A stretch of 64,000 nucleotides of DNA from Martinezella calliandrae (GTDB lineage Bacteria > Pseudomonadota > Alphaproteobacteria > Rhizobiales > Rhizobiaceae), in assembly GCF_030272695.1 (NCBI RefSeq), contig NZ_JARFYN010000006.1, forward strand, positions 124,001 through 188,000, given 5' to 3'. Within the stretch, counting starts at the first letter, position 1. Each line of letters opens with the position of its first letter. The translations under genes were made by a program, and so were the position numbers. Under the pieces are notes generated by a model. It was given only the letters and a program-made list of their open reading frames with translations. It did not search any database and was not told the origin of the DNA. This document shows, in pieces, positions 54,359-62,686 of the stretch.

Positions 54359-55672
54359 ATGGCCTCCCGCTCGGTCAAGGTTTCCATCGAGCGTCGTCGC
54401 GCCGGCGGTGGCCTGAATGACAATTATCCCAATGTCCTTTCAGGCCACGAGCTGGCAGGACTTGACGGCCTGCCGCGCCCACCGGCGAGCGAAACAGTTG
54501 CGCATTACAGCCGTTTTGCGCAGATAGGCTCCTTTCCCGATCACCCGGCCGAGCCTGTGTCGGATGCGCCAGAGCCGCCCGTCATGGACGTGCTGATGGA
54601 GAGGCCGAACCCGGCTCCTTCGACAGCCAAGAGAAGTCTTGCCGTCGCTTGCCTCGGCTCCCTCCTCTTTCATGCCGTCATTGTTGCCGCATTATTGGTG
54701 ACGATGGCGGTGGCGCCTGAAGATACCGAGGAGGAGGCTGGTGATACGGTCAGCGTCATCATGCTCGGCAGCTCCGATATGGATCAGATGTCGGCGGGCG
54801 AAGAAAGCACGGGGCTGCAGCCCGAGCAGATAACGGCAGATGCCGTGCAGCCGGAGACGGCGCAACCTAGCGATTTGAAGCCAGCAGAAGCGGAAGCCGT
54901 TGAGCCGCAGCCGGTGGCTGCTCGGCCGATCGAGACGGCCGAAGCTGTACAGCCGACGTCCGAAACGATGGAGGCAGCGCAACCGTCGCAGCCGTTGCAA
55001 CAGGTGCCACGGGAAACGATCGTCAGTCCGGAGCCGGAGGTGCTGGCGACGCAGGCGCCAGCAGAGACGACCGCGGTTCAGCCGACAAATGCCGTATCCG
55101 GTGAAGTCCAACCCGCCGAGCCGGGACCCGTCGAAGTGCAGCCGGTGGAAACTGTTGCTGCTGTGCCGCCCACCGAAGTGGCGACCCGGGTCGAAAAACC
55201 GGCTCAACAAGCCAAGCTGATCGAAAAGCCGAAAGACATCGTCAAGAAGCCGGCGCCGAAGGTCGTAAAGAAGGCCGGCTCCGGCGGCGAGAGCGAGCAG
55301 GATAAGAAGAAGGGCTCTGCCGAAGGCACTGAAACCGCACAATCGAATACAAATTCGCTCACCGACGGTCGGCTCACCGGCTCGGGCAGTGCAGCCCTTG
55401 CCAATTATCCGAGCAAAGTGCAGTCCCGCATTCGCCGCGCCATGCGCCTTTCTTCGAAATACGAAAAGGGCATAACGGTTCGGGTGCGTCTGACGATCGA
55501 TGCCGGCGGTGAGCTTAGTTCCCTCTCGATAGCACGGAGTTCCGGCATCCCTGAGCTGGATGAAGCCGTCACCGATGGTGTTCGCCGTGCCGCGCCGTTT
55601 CCGCCGCTGCCTCCGCAATGGGGCAAACCCAGCTGGTCCTTTACGCAGGAGGTTCAGGTGACAGGACGGTAG
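54359..55672 (+). CDS. tonB: TonB energy transducer for heme uptake
   Basis: The 437-residue protein has an unusually long cytoplasmic N-terminus (about 92 residues), one membrane helix (LAVACLGSLLFHAVIVAALL, about 94-113), then a long Glu/Pro/Val-rich periplasmic spacer (about 120-330) of EPEQVQP-like low-complexity repeats. A TonB C-terminal domain (about 350-437, RVRLTIDAGGELSSLSIARS and PELDEAVTDGVRRAAPFPPL) ends it. TonB couples the proton motive force to outer-membrane receptors. Its neighbours are all heme genes, so it is probably dedicated to heme. Confidence 0.9.
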   Translation: MASRSVKVSIERRRAGGGLNDNYPNVLSGHELAGLDGLPRPPASETVAHYSRFAQIGSFPDHPAEPVSDAPEPPVMDVLMERPNPAPSTAKRSLAVACLGSLLFHAVIVAALLVTMAVAPEDTEEEAGDTVSVIMLGSSDMDQMSAGEESTGLQPEQITADAVQPETAQPSDLKPAEAEAVEPQPVAARPIETAEAVQPTSETMEAAQPSQPLQQVPRETIVSPEPEVLATQAPAETTAVQPTNAVSGEVQPAEPGPVEVQPVETVAAVPPTEVATRVEKPAQQAKLIEKPKDIVKKPAPKVVKKAGSGGESEQDKKKGSAEGTETAQSNTNSLTDGRLTGSGSAALANYPSKVQSRIRRAMRLSSKYEKGITVRVRLTIDAGGELSSLSIARSSGIPELDEAVTDGVRRAAPFPPLPPQWGKPSWSFTQEVQVTGR

Positions 55673-55683
55673 CGGATAAAATA

Positions 55684-55698
55684 TGAGAAAAATAATCA
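55684..55698 (+). promoter_or_regulatory. Iron-responsive operator-like site (TGA-N9-TCA) before the DUF2325 gene
   Basis: TGAGAAAAATAATCA fits TGA-N9-TCA. It lies in the AT-rich 119-base gap between tonB and the DUF2325 gene and would control the DUF2325/92-residue/heme-oxygenase operon. Confidence 0.5.
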
Positions 55699-55791
55699 AC
55701 TTTATACTTTACTGCAAAATTCAACTTTAATATGGTCTCCTCGCGCTCGCTGGGATCGAGCGCATAAGAGGAACCAGCAAACGGGTGACGC

Positions 55792-56190
55792 ATGGCGCGT
55801 AAGGGGAAAAAGGATTTTGGCCGCGATAGCCGCGAGGCGCAAACGCCGGTGTCGGTATCCGGAAAATCCGGGCTTGACGGGCGCAGCTTCCTTTATGTCG
55901 GCGGTCGCGACTGCCAGGTGGCACATCTGCGCCAGATCGCCAGCAGTTTTGGCGCCGAGCTGATTCATCACGACGGCGGCTTGCGTGAGGCAGTGTCACG
56001 CATCGACACTGTGTTGCCTTCCGTCGACTGCGTTTTCTGCCCGATCGACTGTATCAGCCACGATGCTTGTTTGCGGGTGAAGACCGGTTGCAAGAAATTC
56101 GGCAAGGCCTTCATACCCTTGCGAAACGGCAGCAAATCGAGCCTCGAGCGGGCGCTGCAGACTATGAACGAACGAGACAATTCAAGATGA
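55792..56190 (+). CDS. DUF2325 protein in a heme operon
   Basis: The 132-residue protein has a basic N-terminal tail then a DUF2325 domain: FLYVGGRDCQVAHLRQIASS (about 33-52), ELIHHDGGLREA (about 56-67) and CVFCPIDCISHDACLRVKTG (80-99). It has six Cys (41, 80, 83, 87, 93, 100) and His59, His60 and His90 in conserved blocks, which could bind a metal or heme. The function of the family is unknown. It is translationally coupled to the next gene by an ATGA overlap. Confidence 0.85.
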   Translation: MARKGKKDFGRDSREAQTPVSVSGKSGLDGRSFLYVGGRDCQVAHLRQIASSFGAELIHHDGGLREAVSRIDTVLPSVDCVFCPIDCISHDACLRVKTGCKKFGKAFIPLRNGSKSSLERALQTMNERDNSR

Positions 56191-56465
56191 CTGACAAAGG
56201 CCCTGACGGGTTCATGATGATCGGCCTCCACAAGCTGGCCTCACAGAATGGCGACGGCCTGGTGCCGGAGCTCTATGAGTTACTGATGCGCCGCGCCGAA
56301 GAGCAACGGCAGGTCTCTAACGTGACGGCTTTTCCCTTCTGGAGGGCGCGCTTTCTAAATGAAGAGCCCAATCCGCCGCTAAGTGATTCTGGGCAAGACG
56401 GCACGAATGTCATTGCCTTTGCGCCGCGACCGGGCAAGACTGCCCAGCGCCGCAAGAAGGTCTGA
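56187..56465 (+). CDS. Hypothetical 92-residue protein coupled to DUF2325
   Basis: The 92-residue protein starts at the ATGA overlap with the DUF2325 stop and precedes the heme oxygenase gene by 17 bases. The first half is helical (HKLASQNGDGLVPELYELLM); the second half is Pro/Arg-rich and probably disordered, with a basic C-terminus (RPGKTAQRRKKV). I do not recognise a family. Conserved placement in a tight operon argues for a real product. Confidence 0.72.
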   Translation: MTDKGPDGFMMIGLHKLASQNGDGLVPELYELLMRRAEEQRQVSNVTAFPFWRARFLNEEPNPPLSDSGQDGTNVIAFAPRPGKTAQRRKKV

Positions 56466-56482
56466 CACCAGGAGAGCCAGCC

Positions 56483-56797
56483 ATGTACATCGCGATGAAC
56501 CGTTTCAAGGTTGTCATCGGTTCGGAGAGCGCTTTTGAAGCCGTCTGGAAGGACCGTGATTCGCGATTGGAGCAGGTCCCGGGCTTTATGGAATTCCGTC
56601 TGCTGCGTGGCGGCACGAACGTGGAGGAGGGCTATACGTTGTTTTCCTCGCACACGGTCTGGAGTAGCGAAGAGGATTTCCTCAACTGGACGAGATCGGA
56701 GAATTTCCGCATGGCGCACCGCAATGCCGGTGACAACAAAGCGCTGTATTGGGGACCGCCGCGATTTGAGGGATTTAGCGTGGTTGCCGGGATTTGA
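56483..56797 (+). CDS. hmuQ: IsdG-type heme-degrading monooxygenase (HmuQ-like)
   Basis: The 104-residue ferredoxin-like alpha/beta-barrel (ABM) protein has MYIAMNRFKVVIGSESAFEA at the start (Asn6 corresponds to the catalytic Asn of IsdG), FLNWTRSENFRMAHR with the conserved Trp and heme-ligating His, and length typical of IsdG/HmuQ/HmuD. It would open the heme ring to release iron in the cytoplasm. It is the last gene of the DUF2325 operon. Confidence 0.88.
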   Translation: MYIAMNRFKVVIGSESAFEAVWKDRDSRLEQVPGFMEFRLLRGGTNVEEGYTLFSSHTVWSSEEDFLNWTRSENFRMAHRNAGDNKALYWGPPRFEGFSVVAGI

Positions 56798-56807
56798 GTT
56801 GGTGCGG

Positions 56808-56889
56808 CCTATCCCGCCCGTTTATGGGGGAAAGCAAAATCAGTGTTTAGCCGAAGGCTAAGTGCCAGATTTTGCAAGGGCGGGGTAGG
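56808..56889. repeat. 82-base nested palindrome downstream of hmuQ
   Basis: Three concentric stems can form: CCTATCCCGCCC (56808-56819) with GGGCGGGGTAGG (56878-56889, one G-U pair), GCAAAATC (56834-56841) with GATTTTGC (56868-56875), and TTAGCC (56847-56852) with GGCTAA (56856-56861). It is likely a mobile palindromic (RIME-like) element or a structured RNA 3' end. The 180 bases after it hold nothing I recognise. Confidence 0.6.
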
Positions 56890-57072
56890 TAGGAACGCAC
56901 ACAATTCCTGAATGTGCTGAGCAAGGCACGAACCCTCGCTCTGGCATTTTCAATAGTTGGAAATTACGCTAAGCCTTTGAATATGTGGATCTTCCCGTGT
57001 CGCAATTTCTAAGCTGGTGAAATTACTTTGCCGCCCGCCGAGGGCGAGAGAAGTTTGGTACTAGCCGCGCCG

Positions 57073-57450
57073 TCAGACTCCCACCGCACCTTTCCTGAAG
57101 AACGCTCCCAAAGCCAGTACGGCCCATCCCGCTATCATGCCGAGTCCCCCTGTCGGTGCGGCCAGCGGGAAGAGCGAGTTGCCACCGAAATGGCGGATAA
57201 CAAGATCGCCGGCAAAGATCAGTGTTCCAAGCCCAAGCAGTACTGCCGCCACCGGCGCAGTGCGCACGCGGTCGTAGCCGGCGTAGAGGGCGAGCAGCGC
57301 CGGGGCATGTGCCAGGCACATGGTCGAGGCGGAACCGAGAAAATGCGCGTCGCCGCCGTGGGATGCCGCGGCCGCGAGCGCGACTCCGGCGCCGCCAAGG
57401 ATGCCGGCAGCAAACAGGGTGAGCGGACGGATTGTGGCGCTGAAGCTCAT
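57073..57450 (-). CDS. DUF423 family membrane protein
   Basis: The 125-residue protein has four predicted helices (about 12-30, 45-60, 67-87, 98-118) and the DUF423 features LAAAASHGGDAHFLGSAST and FAGDLVIRHFGGNSLFPLAA with APTGG. Family members are small inner-membrane proteins of unknown function. It overlaps the truncated hemoglobin stop by 4 bases, so they are translationally coupled. The start at 57450 fits the family; the longer frame is a shadow. Confidence 0.85.
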   Translation of the reverse strand: MSFSATIRPLTLFAAGILGGAGVALAAAASHGGDAHFLGSASTMCLAHAPALLALYAGYDRVRTAPVAAVLLGLGTLIFAGDLVIRHFGGNSLFPLAAPTGGLGMIAGWAVLALGAFFRKGAVGV

Positions 57451-57848
57451 ATCTGTTCCGGCTCCCGGTTCTGCATATGAAAGGCGAGGCGCTCGATAGG
57501 CTCCCAGATGATCCCTCTCAGCCTCTCGTTCTCGATGGTTTCTTCCATGGCGCAGCGGAAACAGAGCAACCATTCGTCGCGTTCCCTGGGGCCGATAGCG
57601 GCGATGAAATGTCGGCTGCGCAGGCGCGGATGGCCGCGCTTTTCGATATAGAGCTGCGGTCCGCCGAGATAGCCGGTCAGATATTCGTAGAGTTTTTCCC
57701 TGGAGCCCTCGAGGCTCTGCGGATGTAGCGCGCGGCAGTTTGCTGCTTGCGGGAGCGTATCCATCAGTTCGTAGAAACGCGCCGTCAGTGCCCGCACGGT
57801 TTGATCGCCGCCGATCGCCTGGTAAAGTGTGATGGTTTCTTCGCTCAA
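57447..57848 (-). CDS. Group II truncated hemoglobin
   Basis: The 133-residue globin has the 2-over-2 fold elements: LYQAIGGDQTVRALTARFYE at the A/B helices (B10 Tyr in RFYE), a shortened E helix, YIEKRGHPRLRSRHFIAAIG with the proximal His, and DEWLLCFRCAME with the group II Trp at G8. Such globins bind O2 or NO and help in oxidative or nitrosative stress defence. It lies next to the heme locus but is in its own operon with DUF423. Confidence 0.92.
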   Translation of the reverse strand: MSEETITLYQAIGGDQTVRALTARFYELMDTLPQAANCRALHPQSLEGSREKLYEYLTGYLGGPQLYIEKRGHPRLRSRHFIAAIGPRERDEWLLCFRCAMEETIENERLRGIIWEPIERLAFHMQNREPEQI

Positions 57849-57974
57849 AGGCCTGTCCCCGTTCGCTGCGGTCTAAATGGCAACTCGCAAGGCTGGCCGC
57901 AACCGCCGATATCGCCCATGCGGCGTTTCAGCGCTGGAGCGGCATGAGAAATCTTGCGCTCCTGGGGTCGCGCG

Positions 57975-59018
57975 CTATTGCGCCGCCAACAGATGAAAAC
58001 TGTCGCTTTCGCCAGGAATAAGCTTCAGCGGCCAGATCATGTTGCGCTCACTGTCAGGATAGAAGTGGCTGTAGGCGGGCATCGTGGCAAGCAAGGTTTG
58101 CGCGAGTTCTACGCCGAGGTCATGCAGCGACATGCGAAAACAGGTCAGCGCCGGCTGCAGGAATTTGGCGCGCGGCTCTTCACGGAAGCCGATGACCGCG
58201 AGGTCACGGCCGGGAATGACGCCGGCCTCCGTCAACCTGCGATATAGGCCGATCGCCATTAGTTCGTAGATCAGGATCACCGCGGTCGGCCGGTTGTCGA
58301 TCTGAAGCAGCTCGTGGCCAGCCTGATAACCGCCTTGTTCGCTCGTTTTGACGCGGATGACCAGCGAAGGGTCGTAGGCGATCCCATGCCGCTCCAGCGC
58401 GCTGCGGTAGCCATCCAAGAAGATGTAGCCGAGGTTGATGTCGCTCGAGGGCGCGGCGATGGCGATGCGGCGATGCCCATGCGCCACCAGACGGTCGACG
58501 GCGCTATTGGCGACACCATCGAAATCGAGGTCGATCCATGGGGAGTTGCCGCTCGACTGGCTGCGGCCGAGCGATACGAAAGGAATCTTTGCCTTGGAGA
58601 GCAGATCGATACGCTTGTCGACGCGCTGTGTCGCCGAGATGATCATGGCGTCGACGACACGTCTTGCGACCATGCGTTTCAGGTATTCGTATGGGTCCTC
58701 GTCGGTCGGGCAGGGGAGCATGATCAAATCGAGCTTGTGGCGAGCGAGCACGCTTTGCAGGCCGCTCGTCAGGCCGAGGAAGAAGTTGTCGCTATCTTCT
58801 ATCGTTTCCTTGCTCGATTCGATCATCAGACCGATGACGTTCGTTGTGCCTTGTCGGAGGCTGCGCCCGGACTGGTTGGCGACATAGCCGAGTTCCTCGG
58901 CGGCGGCGAGCACGCGCTTGCGGGTTTCCTCGTTGACATCGGGCTTGCCGTTCAGCGCCCGCGACACCGTGCCGATCGAGATATCGAGGTGTTCGGCAAG
59001 CTGGCGAATCCCCTTCAT
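57975..59018 (-). CDS. LacI-family transcriptional regulator
   Basis: The 347-residue repressor has an N-terminal LacI helix-turn-helix (KGIRQLAEHLDISIGTVSRA, then LNGKPDVNEETRKRVL) with hinge helix, and a periplasmic-binding-like sensor domain (about 60-340). It is divergent from the Gfo/Idh-isomerase-ABC genes and probably binds the palindrome at 59095-59108. The sugar effector is unknown. The ATG at 59018 is preferred over TTG 59045. Confidence 0.92.
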   Translation of the reverse strand: MKGIRQLAEHLDISIGTVSRALNGKPDVNEETRKRVLAAAEELGYVANQSGRSLRQGTTNVIGLMIESSKETIEDSDNFFLGLTSGLQSVLARHKLDLIMLPCPTDEDPYEYLKRMVARRVVDAMIISATQRVDKRIDLLSKAKIPFVSLGRSQSSGNSPWIDLDFDGVANSAVDRLVAHGHRRIAIAAPSSDINLGYIFLDGYRSALERHGIAYDPSLVIRVKTSEQGGYQAGHELLQIDNRPTAVILIYELMAIGLYRRLTEAGVIPGRDLAVIGFREEPRAKFLQPALTCFRMSLHDLGVELAQTLLATMPAYSHFYPDSERNMIWPLKLIPGESDSFHLLAAQ

Positions 59019-59064
59019 CGACTGCGATTTTCCTCCGCTCAACAATTTCCCAATTCCTCCTCTA

Positions 59065-59108
59065 TTGACACAGTAAAATCTTTTCGCATAGGATCGTAAA
59101 CGTTTACG
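59065..59108 (+). promoter_or_regulatory. Promoter with a LacI-type operator before the sugar cluster
   Basis: TTGACA (59065-59070), 18 bases, TAGGAT (59089-59094) resembles a housekeeping promoter. The perfect 14-bp palindrome CGTAAACGTTTACG (59095-59108), with the central CG typical of LacI-family operators, directly abuts the -10, so binding would block initiation. Confidence 0.72.
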
Positions 59109-59153
59109 GGACGCGTGTCATGTGGAGTTTGACGCCGTTCGCAGGAGGAAATC

Positions 59154-60188
59154 GTGAAATTTAACGCCATTCTGTGCGGGTGCGGAGCCATGTCCAAAGG
59201 CTGGCTTCGGGCTATTGCCTCGACGCCAGCGCTTGCCGAAGCCATTACGATTGTCGGCCTGGTCGATCTGAACCGGGCGACAGCAGAAAACCTCGCAAAA
59301 GAGTTCGGTCTCCATGAGGCCGTTATCGGCGCGGACTTGGCCGAGCTCATTGCCGCGACGAAGGCCGACGTCGTGTTCGACGTCGTCGTTCCCGCCGCTC
59401 GCTTCGGCGTCGTGTCGACCGCGCTGAAGGCTGGTTGCCATGTGCTCAGCGAAAAGCCGATGGCGACTTCGCTCGCCGAGGGCGCCGCCCTCATCGACCT
59501 CGCTGCCGAGACCGGCAAGGTACACGCCATCGTCCAGAACCGCCGCTTCATCTCCGGTGTGCGTCGCATGCGCCGTTTCGTCGAGGAGGGCGCGATCGGC
59601 GAGCTCACCGGCATTCATTGCGATTTCTTCCTCGGCCCGCATTTCGGCGGGTTCCGTGAAGAAATGGACAATGTGCTATTGCTCGACATGGCGATCCATA
59701 CCTTCGACGCCGCCCGCTTCGTTGCCGGCAAGACGCCGCTTTCGGTCTATTGTGTCGAGAAAAATCCTGCCGGCTCCTGGTACAAGCACGGCGCATCCGC
59801 GCATGCTCTGTTCGAATTCTCCGACGATGTCGTCTTCAGCTATCGCGGCTCCTGGTGTGCCGAGGGCAAGCGCACGAGCTGGGAGAGCCAATGGCGGCTC
59901 ACCGGCAGCAAGGGCATGCTGACCTGGGACGGCGAGGAACATTTTGAAGCCTCGGTTGCCGGCCATGAGCCCGGCCTGCTGCACGGCTTTACCCCGATCG
60001 AAGTTCCTGGTCCCGAGCACGATGAAGAGACGCATGGGCACGCCAGCGTCATCGCCTCGTTCATCGAAGCGGTGAAGACAGGCAAGCGGCCGGAAACCGA
60101 AAGCCGCGACAATATCCGCAGCCTCGCCATGGTCCTCGGAGCGATCGAAAGCGCCAAGTCGGGCCGACATATCGAAATTTCAGCGTAA
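59154..60188 (+). CDS. Gfo/Idh/MocA-family oxidoreductase
   Basis: The 344-residue NAD(P)-dependent sugar or cyclitol dehydrogenase starts with NAILCGCGAMSKGWLRAIAS (Rossmann G-x-G-x-x). The EKP motif is in HVLSEKPMATSLAEG (about 95-109), the catalytic Lys region. A C-terminal alpha/beta domain has LLDMAIHTFDAARFV with the conserved D-x-x-x-H. Substrate unknown. It is the first gene after the LacI operator and is preceded by AGGAGGAAATC. Confidence 0.9.
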   Translation: MKFNAILCGCGAMSKGWLRAIASTPALAEAITIVGLVDLNRATAENLAKEFGLHEAVIGADLAELIAATKADVVFDVVVPAARFGVVSTALKAGCHVLSEKPMATSLAEGAALIDLAAETGKVHAIVQNRRFISGVRRMRRFVEEGAIGELTGIHCDFFLGPHFGGFREEMDNVLLLDMAIHTFDAARFVAGKTPLSVYCVEKNPAGSWYKHGASAHALFEFSDDVVFSYRGSWCAEGKRTSWESQWRLTGSKGMLTWDGEEHFEASVAGHEPGLLHGFTPIEVPGPEHDEETHGHASVIASFIEAVKTGKRPETESRDNIRSLAMVLGAIESAKSGRHIEISA

Positions 60189-60201
60189 GGACAGTGAGAT
60201 C

Positions 60202-61095
60202 ATGACAAATCCGGCAAAGGCTATCCGCATCGGCACGATGATCAAGGCGACCAACGAAGATGCGGCCGCAGGCATCGCCAAGATCGCCGATCTCGGCTTC
60301 GAAAGCTTCGAACCCTTCTTCTGGCAGACGACCAACGGCCAGAACCTTTCGGAGCTCGGCAAGCGCTGCCGCGAGGCCATTGGCGACCGCGACATTACCA
60401 TTTCCACGATCGGCATGTTCGGCAATCCGCTCGAAGGCACCGACCTCGACCAAAAGACGCTGCAGGGTTGGATGGATTGCATCGACAACGCCCACCATTT
60501 CGGCGCAACCTGCGTTGCCGGCTTTACCGGCCGCATCCGCAACAAGCCGCTCACCGACAGCCTGCCGCGCTACAAGCAGGTCTTTAGCGAGCTTGCCAAG
60601 CGCGCCGCCGACAAAGGCATCAAGATTGCCTTCGAGAACTGCGCCATGGATGGCAACTGGGCAACGGGCGACTGGAATATCGCGCATAATCCGGATGCCT
60701 GGGAGCTGATCTTCAACGAGACGCCCGACGACAATATCGGCCTCGAATGGGAGCCGTGCCACCAGATGGTCTATCTCATCGAGCCGCTGCCGCAGATCCG
60801 CAAGTGGGCAAAGAAAATCTTCCACGTCCATGGCAAGGACGCGACGATCCGCTGGGATGTCATTAAGGAACACGGAATTTTCGGCAAGGAGAAGTTTGTC
60901 TTTATGCGCACGCCGGGCTTCGGCGACAGCAACTGGACGGACATCATCTCCGAACTGCGCCTTGCCGGCTGGTCCGGCTCGATCGACATCGAAGGCTGGC
61001 ACGATCCGGTCTATCGCAATGAACTGGAAATGACTGGCCAGATCCACGGCCTGAACTATCTCAAGAAGAGCCGCGGCGGCGATTTCGTCTTATAA
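60202..61095 (+). CDS. Sugar phosphate isomerase/epimerase (xylose-isomerase-like TIM barrel)
   Basis: The 297-residue protein has the AP-endonuclease-2-like TIM-barrel fold of IolE/YcjR-type isomerases and epimerases. Metal-ligand residues lie in KIAFENCAMDGNW (Glu), LEWEPCHQMVY (His/Glu), FHVHGKDATI (His) and SIDIEGWHDPVY (Glu). It follows the dehydrogenase by 13 bases, suggesting sequential action on the same sugar derivative. Exact reaction unknown. Confidence 0.88.
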   Translation: MTNPAKAIRIGTMIKATNEDAAAGIAKIADLGFESFEPFFWQTTNGQNLSELGKRCREAIGDRDITISTIGMFGNPLEGTDLDQKTLQGWMDCIDNAHHFGATCVAGFTGRIRNKPLTDSLPRYKQVFSELAKRAADKGIKIAFENCAMDGNWATGDWNIAHNPDAWELIFNETPDDNIGLEWEPCHQMVYLIEPLPQIRKWAKKIFHVHGKDATIRWDVIKEHGIFGKEKFVFMRTPGFGDSNWTDIISELRLAGWSGSIDIEGWHDPVYRNELEMTGQIHGLNYLKKSRGGDFVL

Positions 61096-61106
61096 TATGC
61101 AACCGT

Positions 61107-61126
61107 TTAAATCCGGATCGATTTAA
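61107..61126. promoter_or_regulatory. Palindrome in the leader before the sugar-binding protein gene
   Basis: TTAAATC (61107-61113) and GATTTAA (61120-61126) form a dyad around CGGATC. A hairpin CTGGAGCG (61155-61162) / CGCTCCAG (61174-61181) follows. The 250-base gap to the ABC binding protein has no gene and may give independent or attenuated expression. Confidence 0.4.
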
Positions 61127-61345
61127 GGAAAGAGTTGTGCGTTAATCCGGAAAGCTGGAGCGGTGCCTCGTAACGCTCCAGTCGGCCCGGACGTCGAAAC
61201 GGAGGAGCGTTGAGAGGTCCAGAGATCGCTTGTTGGACTCATCGAGTGAGCGGGCGAACGTAAAGCCAAAAGGAAACGCCGACAGGCATCGCGAGCCATG
61301 CCGTCGGATCGATACTGTCACGGTTCGCAAAGTGGAGGAGAATGT

Positions 61346-62614
61346 ATGAATATGTTTTCGAAGCTGGCGATCACCGCCGGCATGTCGCTTCTGTTGGCTG
61401 CCGGTGTAGCGCAAGCCCAGAGCAAGACATTTAACGTCTGGTGGTTCGAACTGCCGGATACGGCGCAGGCCAAGGCATGGACGCAGGCGCTCAGCGAACT
61501 GAAAGCCAAGCATCCGGACGTCACGATCAATTTCGAACAGAAGACATTCGAGCAATTGCAGAAGGCGGGCAGCCTCATCCTCAATTCGGATCAGGCGCCG
61601 GATGTTCTGGAGTACAATAAGGGTAATGCCACCGCGGGTCTCGTCGCCTCGCAGGGCCTGTTGACGCCGCTCGACGATCAATTCAAGGCGCGGGGCTGGG
61701 ACAAGATCCTTAATGAAACCAATAGCCAGCTCAGCAAATATGATGGAAACGGCATCTATGGTTCCGGTCCGATTATTGGTATTCCCGTTTATGGCGAATT
61801 CGTTTCGGTTTTCTATAATATCGACATGTTCCAGGCCAACGGCGTGAAAGTGCCGACCACGCTCGATGAGTTCGAAGCTGCGCTGGACACTTTCAAGAAG
61901 AAGGGCATTACGCCGCTTGCCTATGGCACGGTCGATTCCAACGCACAGCATCTGCTTTATACGCTGGCGCTGACGAAGGCGGACGACACCTGGGTCAAAA
62001 ATTACCAGGGCCTCAAGGCTCCGCTGGACACCAAGCCCTTCCTGTTTGCGGCTCAGACGATCGTCGACTGGGTCAATAAGGGTTACATCTCGAAGGATTC
62101 GACCGGCCTCAAGGGCACGGGCGGCGCCGACAACCTGTTCTCCTCCGGTAAATCGCCGATGTTTGTCAGCGGTACCTGGAACAACGGCAATTTCGCTACC
62201 AATATCAAGAACTTCAAGTGGAGCCAGTTCATCTTCCCGACCCCGAAGTACAGCACAGGTTCGACCGGCAACCTGTTCATGGTGCCCAAGGGCTCCAAGA
62301 ACAAGGATCTTTCCTACGAGTTCATCGATCTCGTCTTGAGCAAGGAAAACCAGAACCTGCAGGCCAATCTCGGTGGCGTTGCCATCGCCGCTGATCCGGC
62401 CACGGTCACCGACGAAGTCGGCAAGCGCAACGTCGAGCTTTTCAACCAGATCTCCAGCAAGGGCGGCCTCGGCTTCTATCCGGATTGGCCGGTGCCCGGC
62501 TACTACGAGCTTCTCATCCAGGCAACCACCGGCCTGGTGAATGGCTCGACCACGCCTGACCAGTTCGTCGCGCGCCTGAAGAAGGCCTATGACGACGTGC
62601 AGGCGGCTCAATAA
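61346..62614 (+). CDS. Carbohydrate ABC transporter substrate-binding protein (family 1)
   Basis: The 422-residue periplasmic protein has a signal peptide (MNMFSKLAITAGMSLLLAAG, cleavage after AQA) and the family 1 extracellular solute-binding fold: VWWFELPDTAQAKAWTQAL, APDVLEYNKGNATAGLVASQ and GIPVYGEFVSVFYNIDMFQA. GTWNNGNFATNIKNFKWSQF is a ligand-side region. The start at 61346 follows GGAGGAGAATGT. With the two permeases it forms an importer for an unidentified sugar; no ATPase is visible before the edge. Confidence 0.92.
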   Translation: MNMFSKLAITAGMSLLLAAGVAQAQSKTFNVWWFELPDTAQAKAWTQALSELKAKHPDVTINFEQKTFEQLQKAGSLILNSDQAPDVLEYNKGNATAGLVASQGLLTPLDDQFKARGWDKILNETNSQLSKYDGNGIYGSGPIIGIPVYGEFVSVFYNIDMFQANGVKVPTTLDEFEAALDTFKKKGITPLAYGTVDSNAQHLLYTLALTKADDTWVKNYQGLKAPLDTKPFLFAAQTIVDWVNKGYISKDSTGLKGTGGADNLFSSGKSPMFVSGTWNNGNFATNIKNFKWSQFIFPTPKYSTGSTGNLFMVPKGSKNKDLSYEFIDLVLSKENQNLQANLGGVAIAADPATVTDEVGKRNVELFNQISSKGGLGFYPDWPVPGYYELLIQATTGLVNGSTTPDQFVARLKKAYDDVQAAQ

Positions 62615-62686
62615 AACCATCGGCAACAACTCATGGCGGCGGGACGGCTTTAAAGCCGCCTCGCCGTATCGGACTGGAGGAATTCG

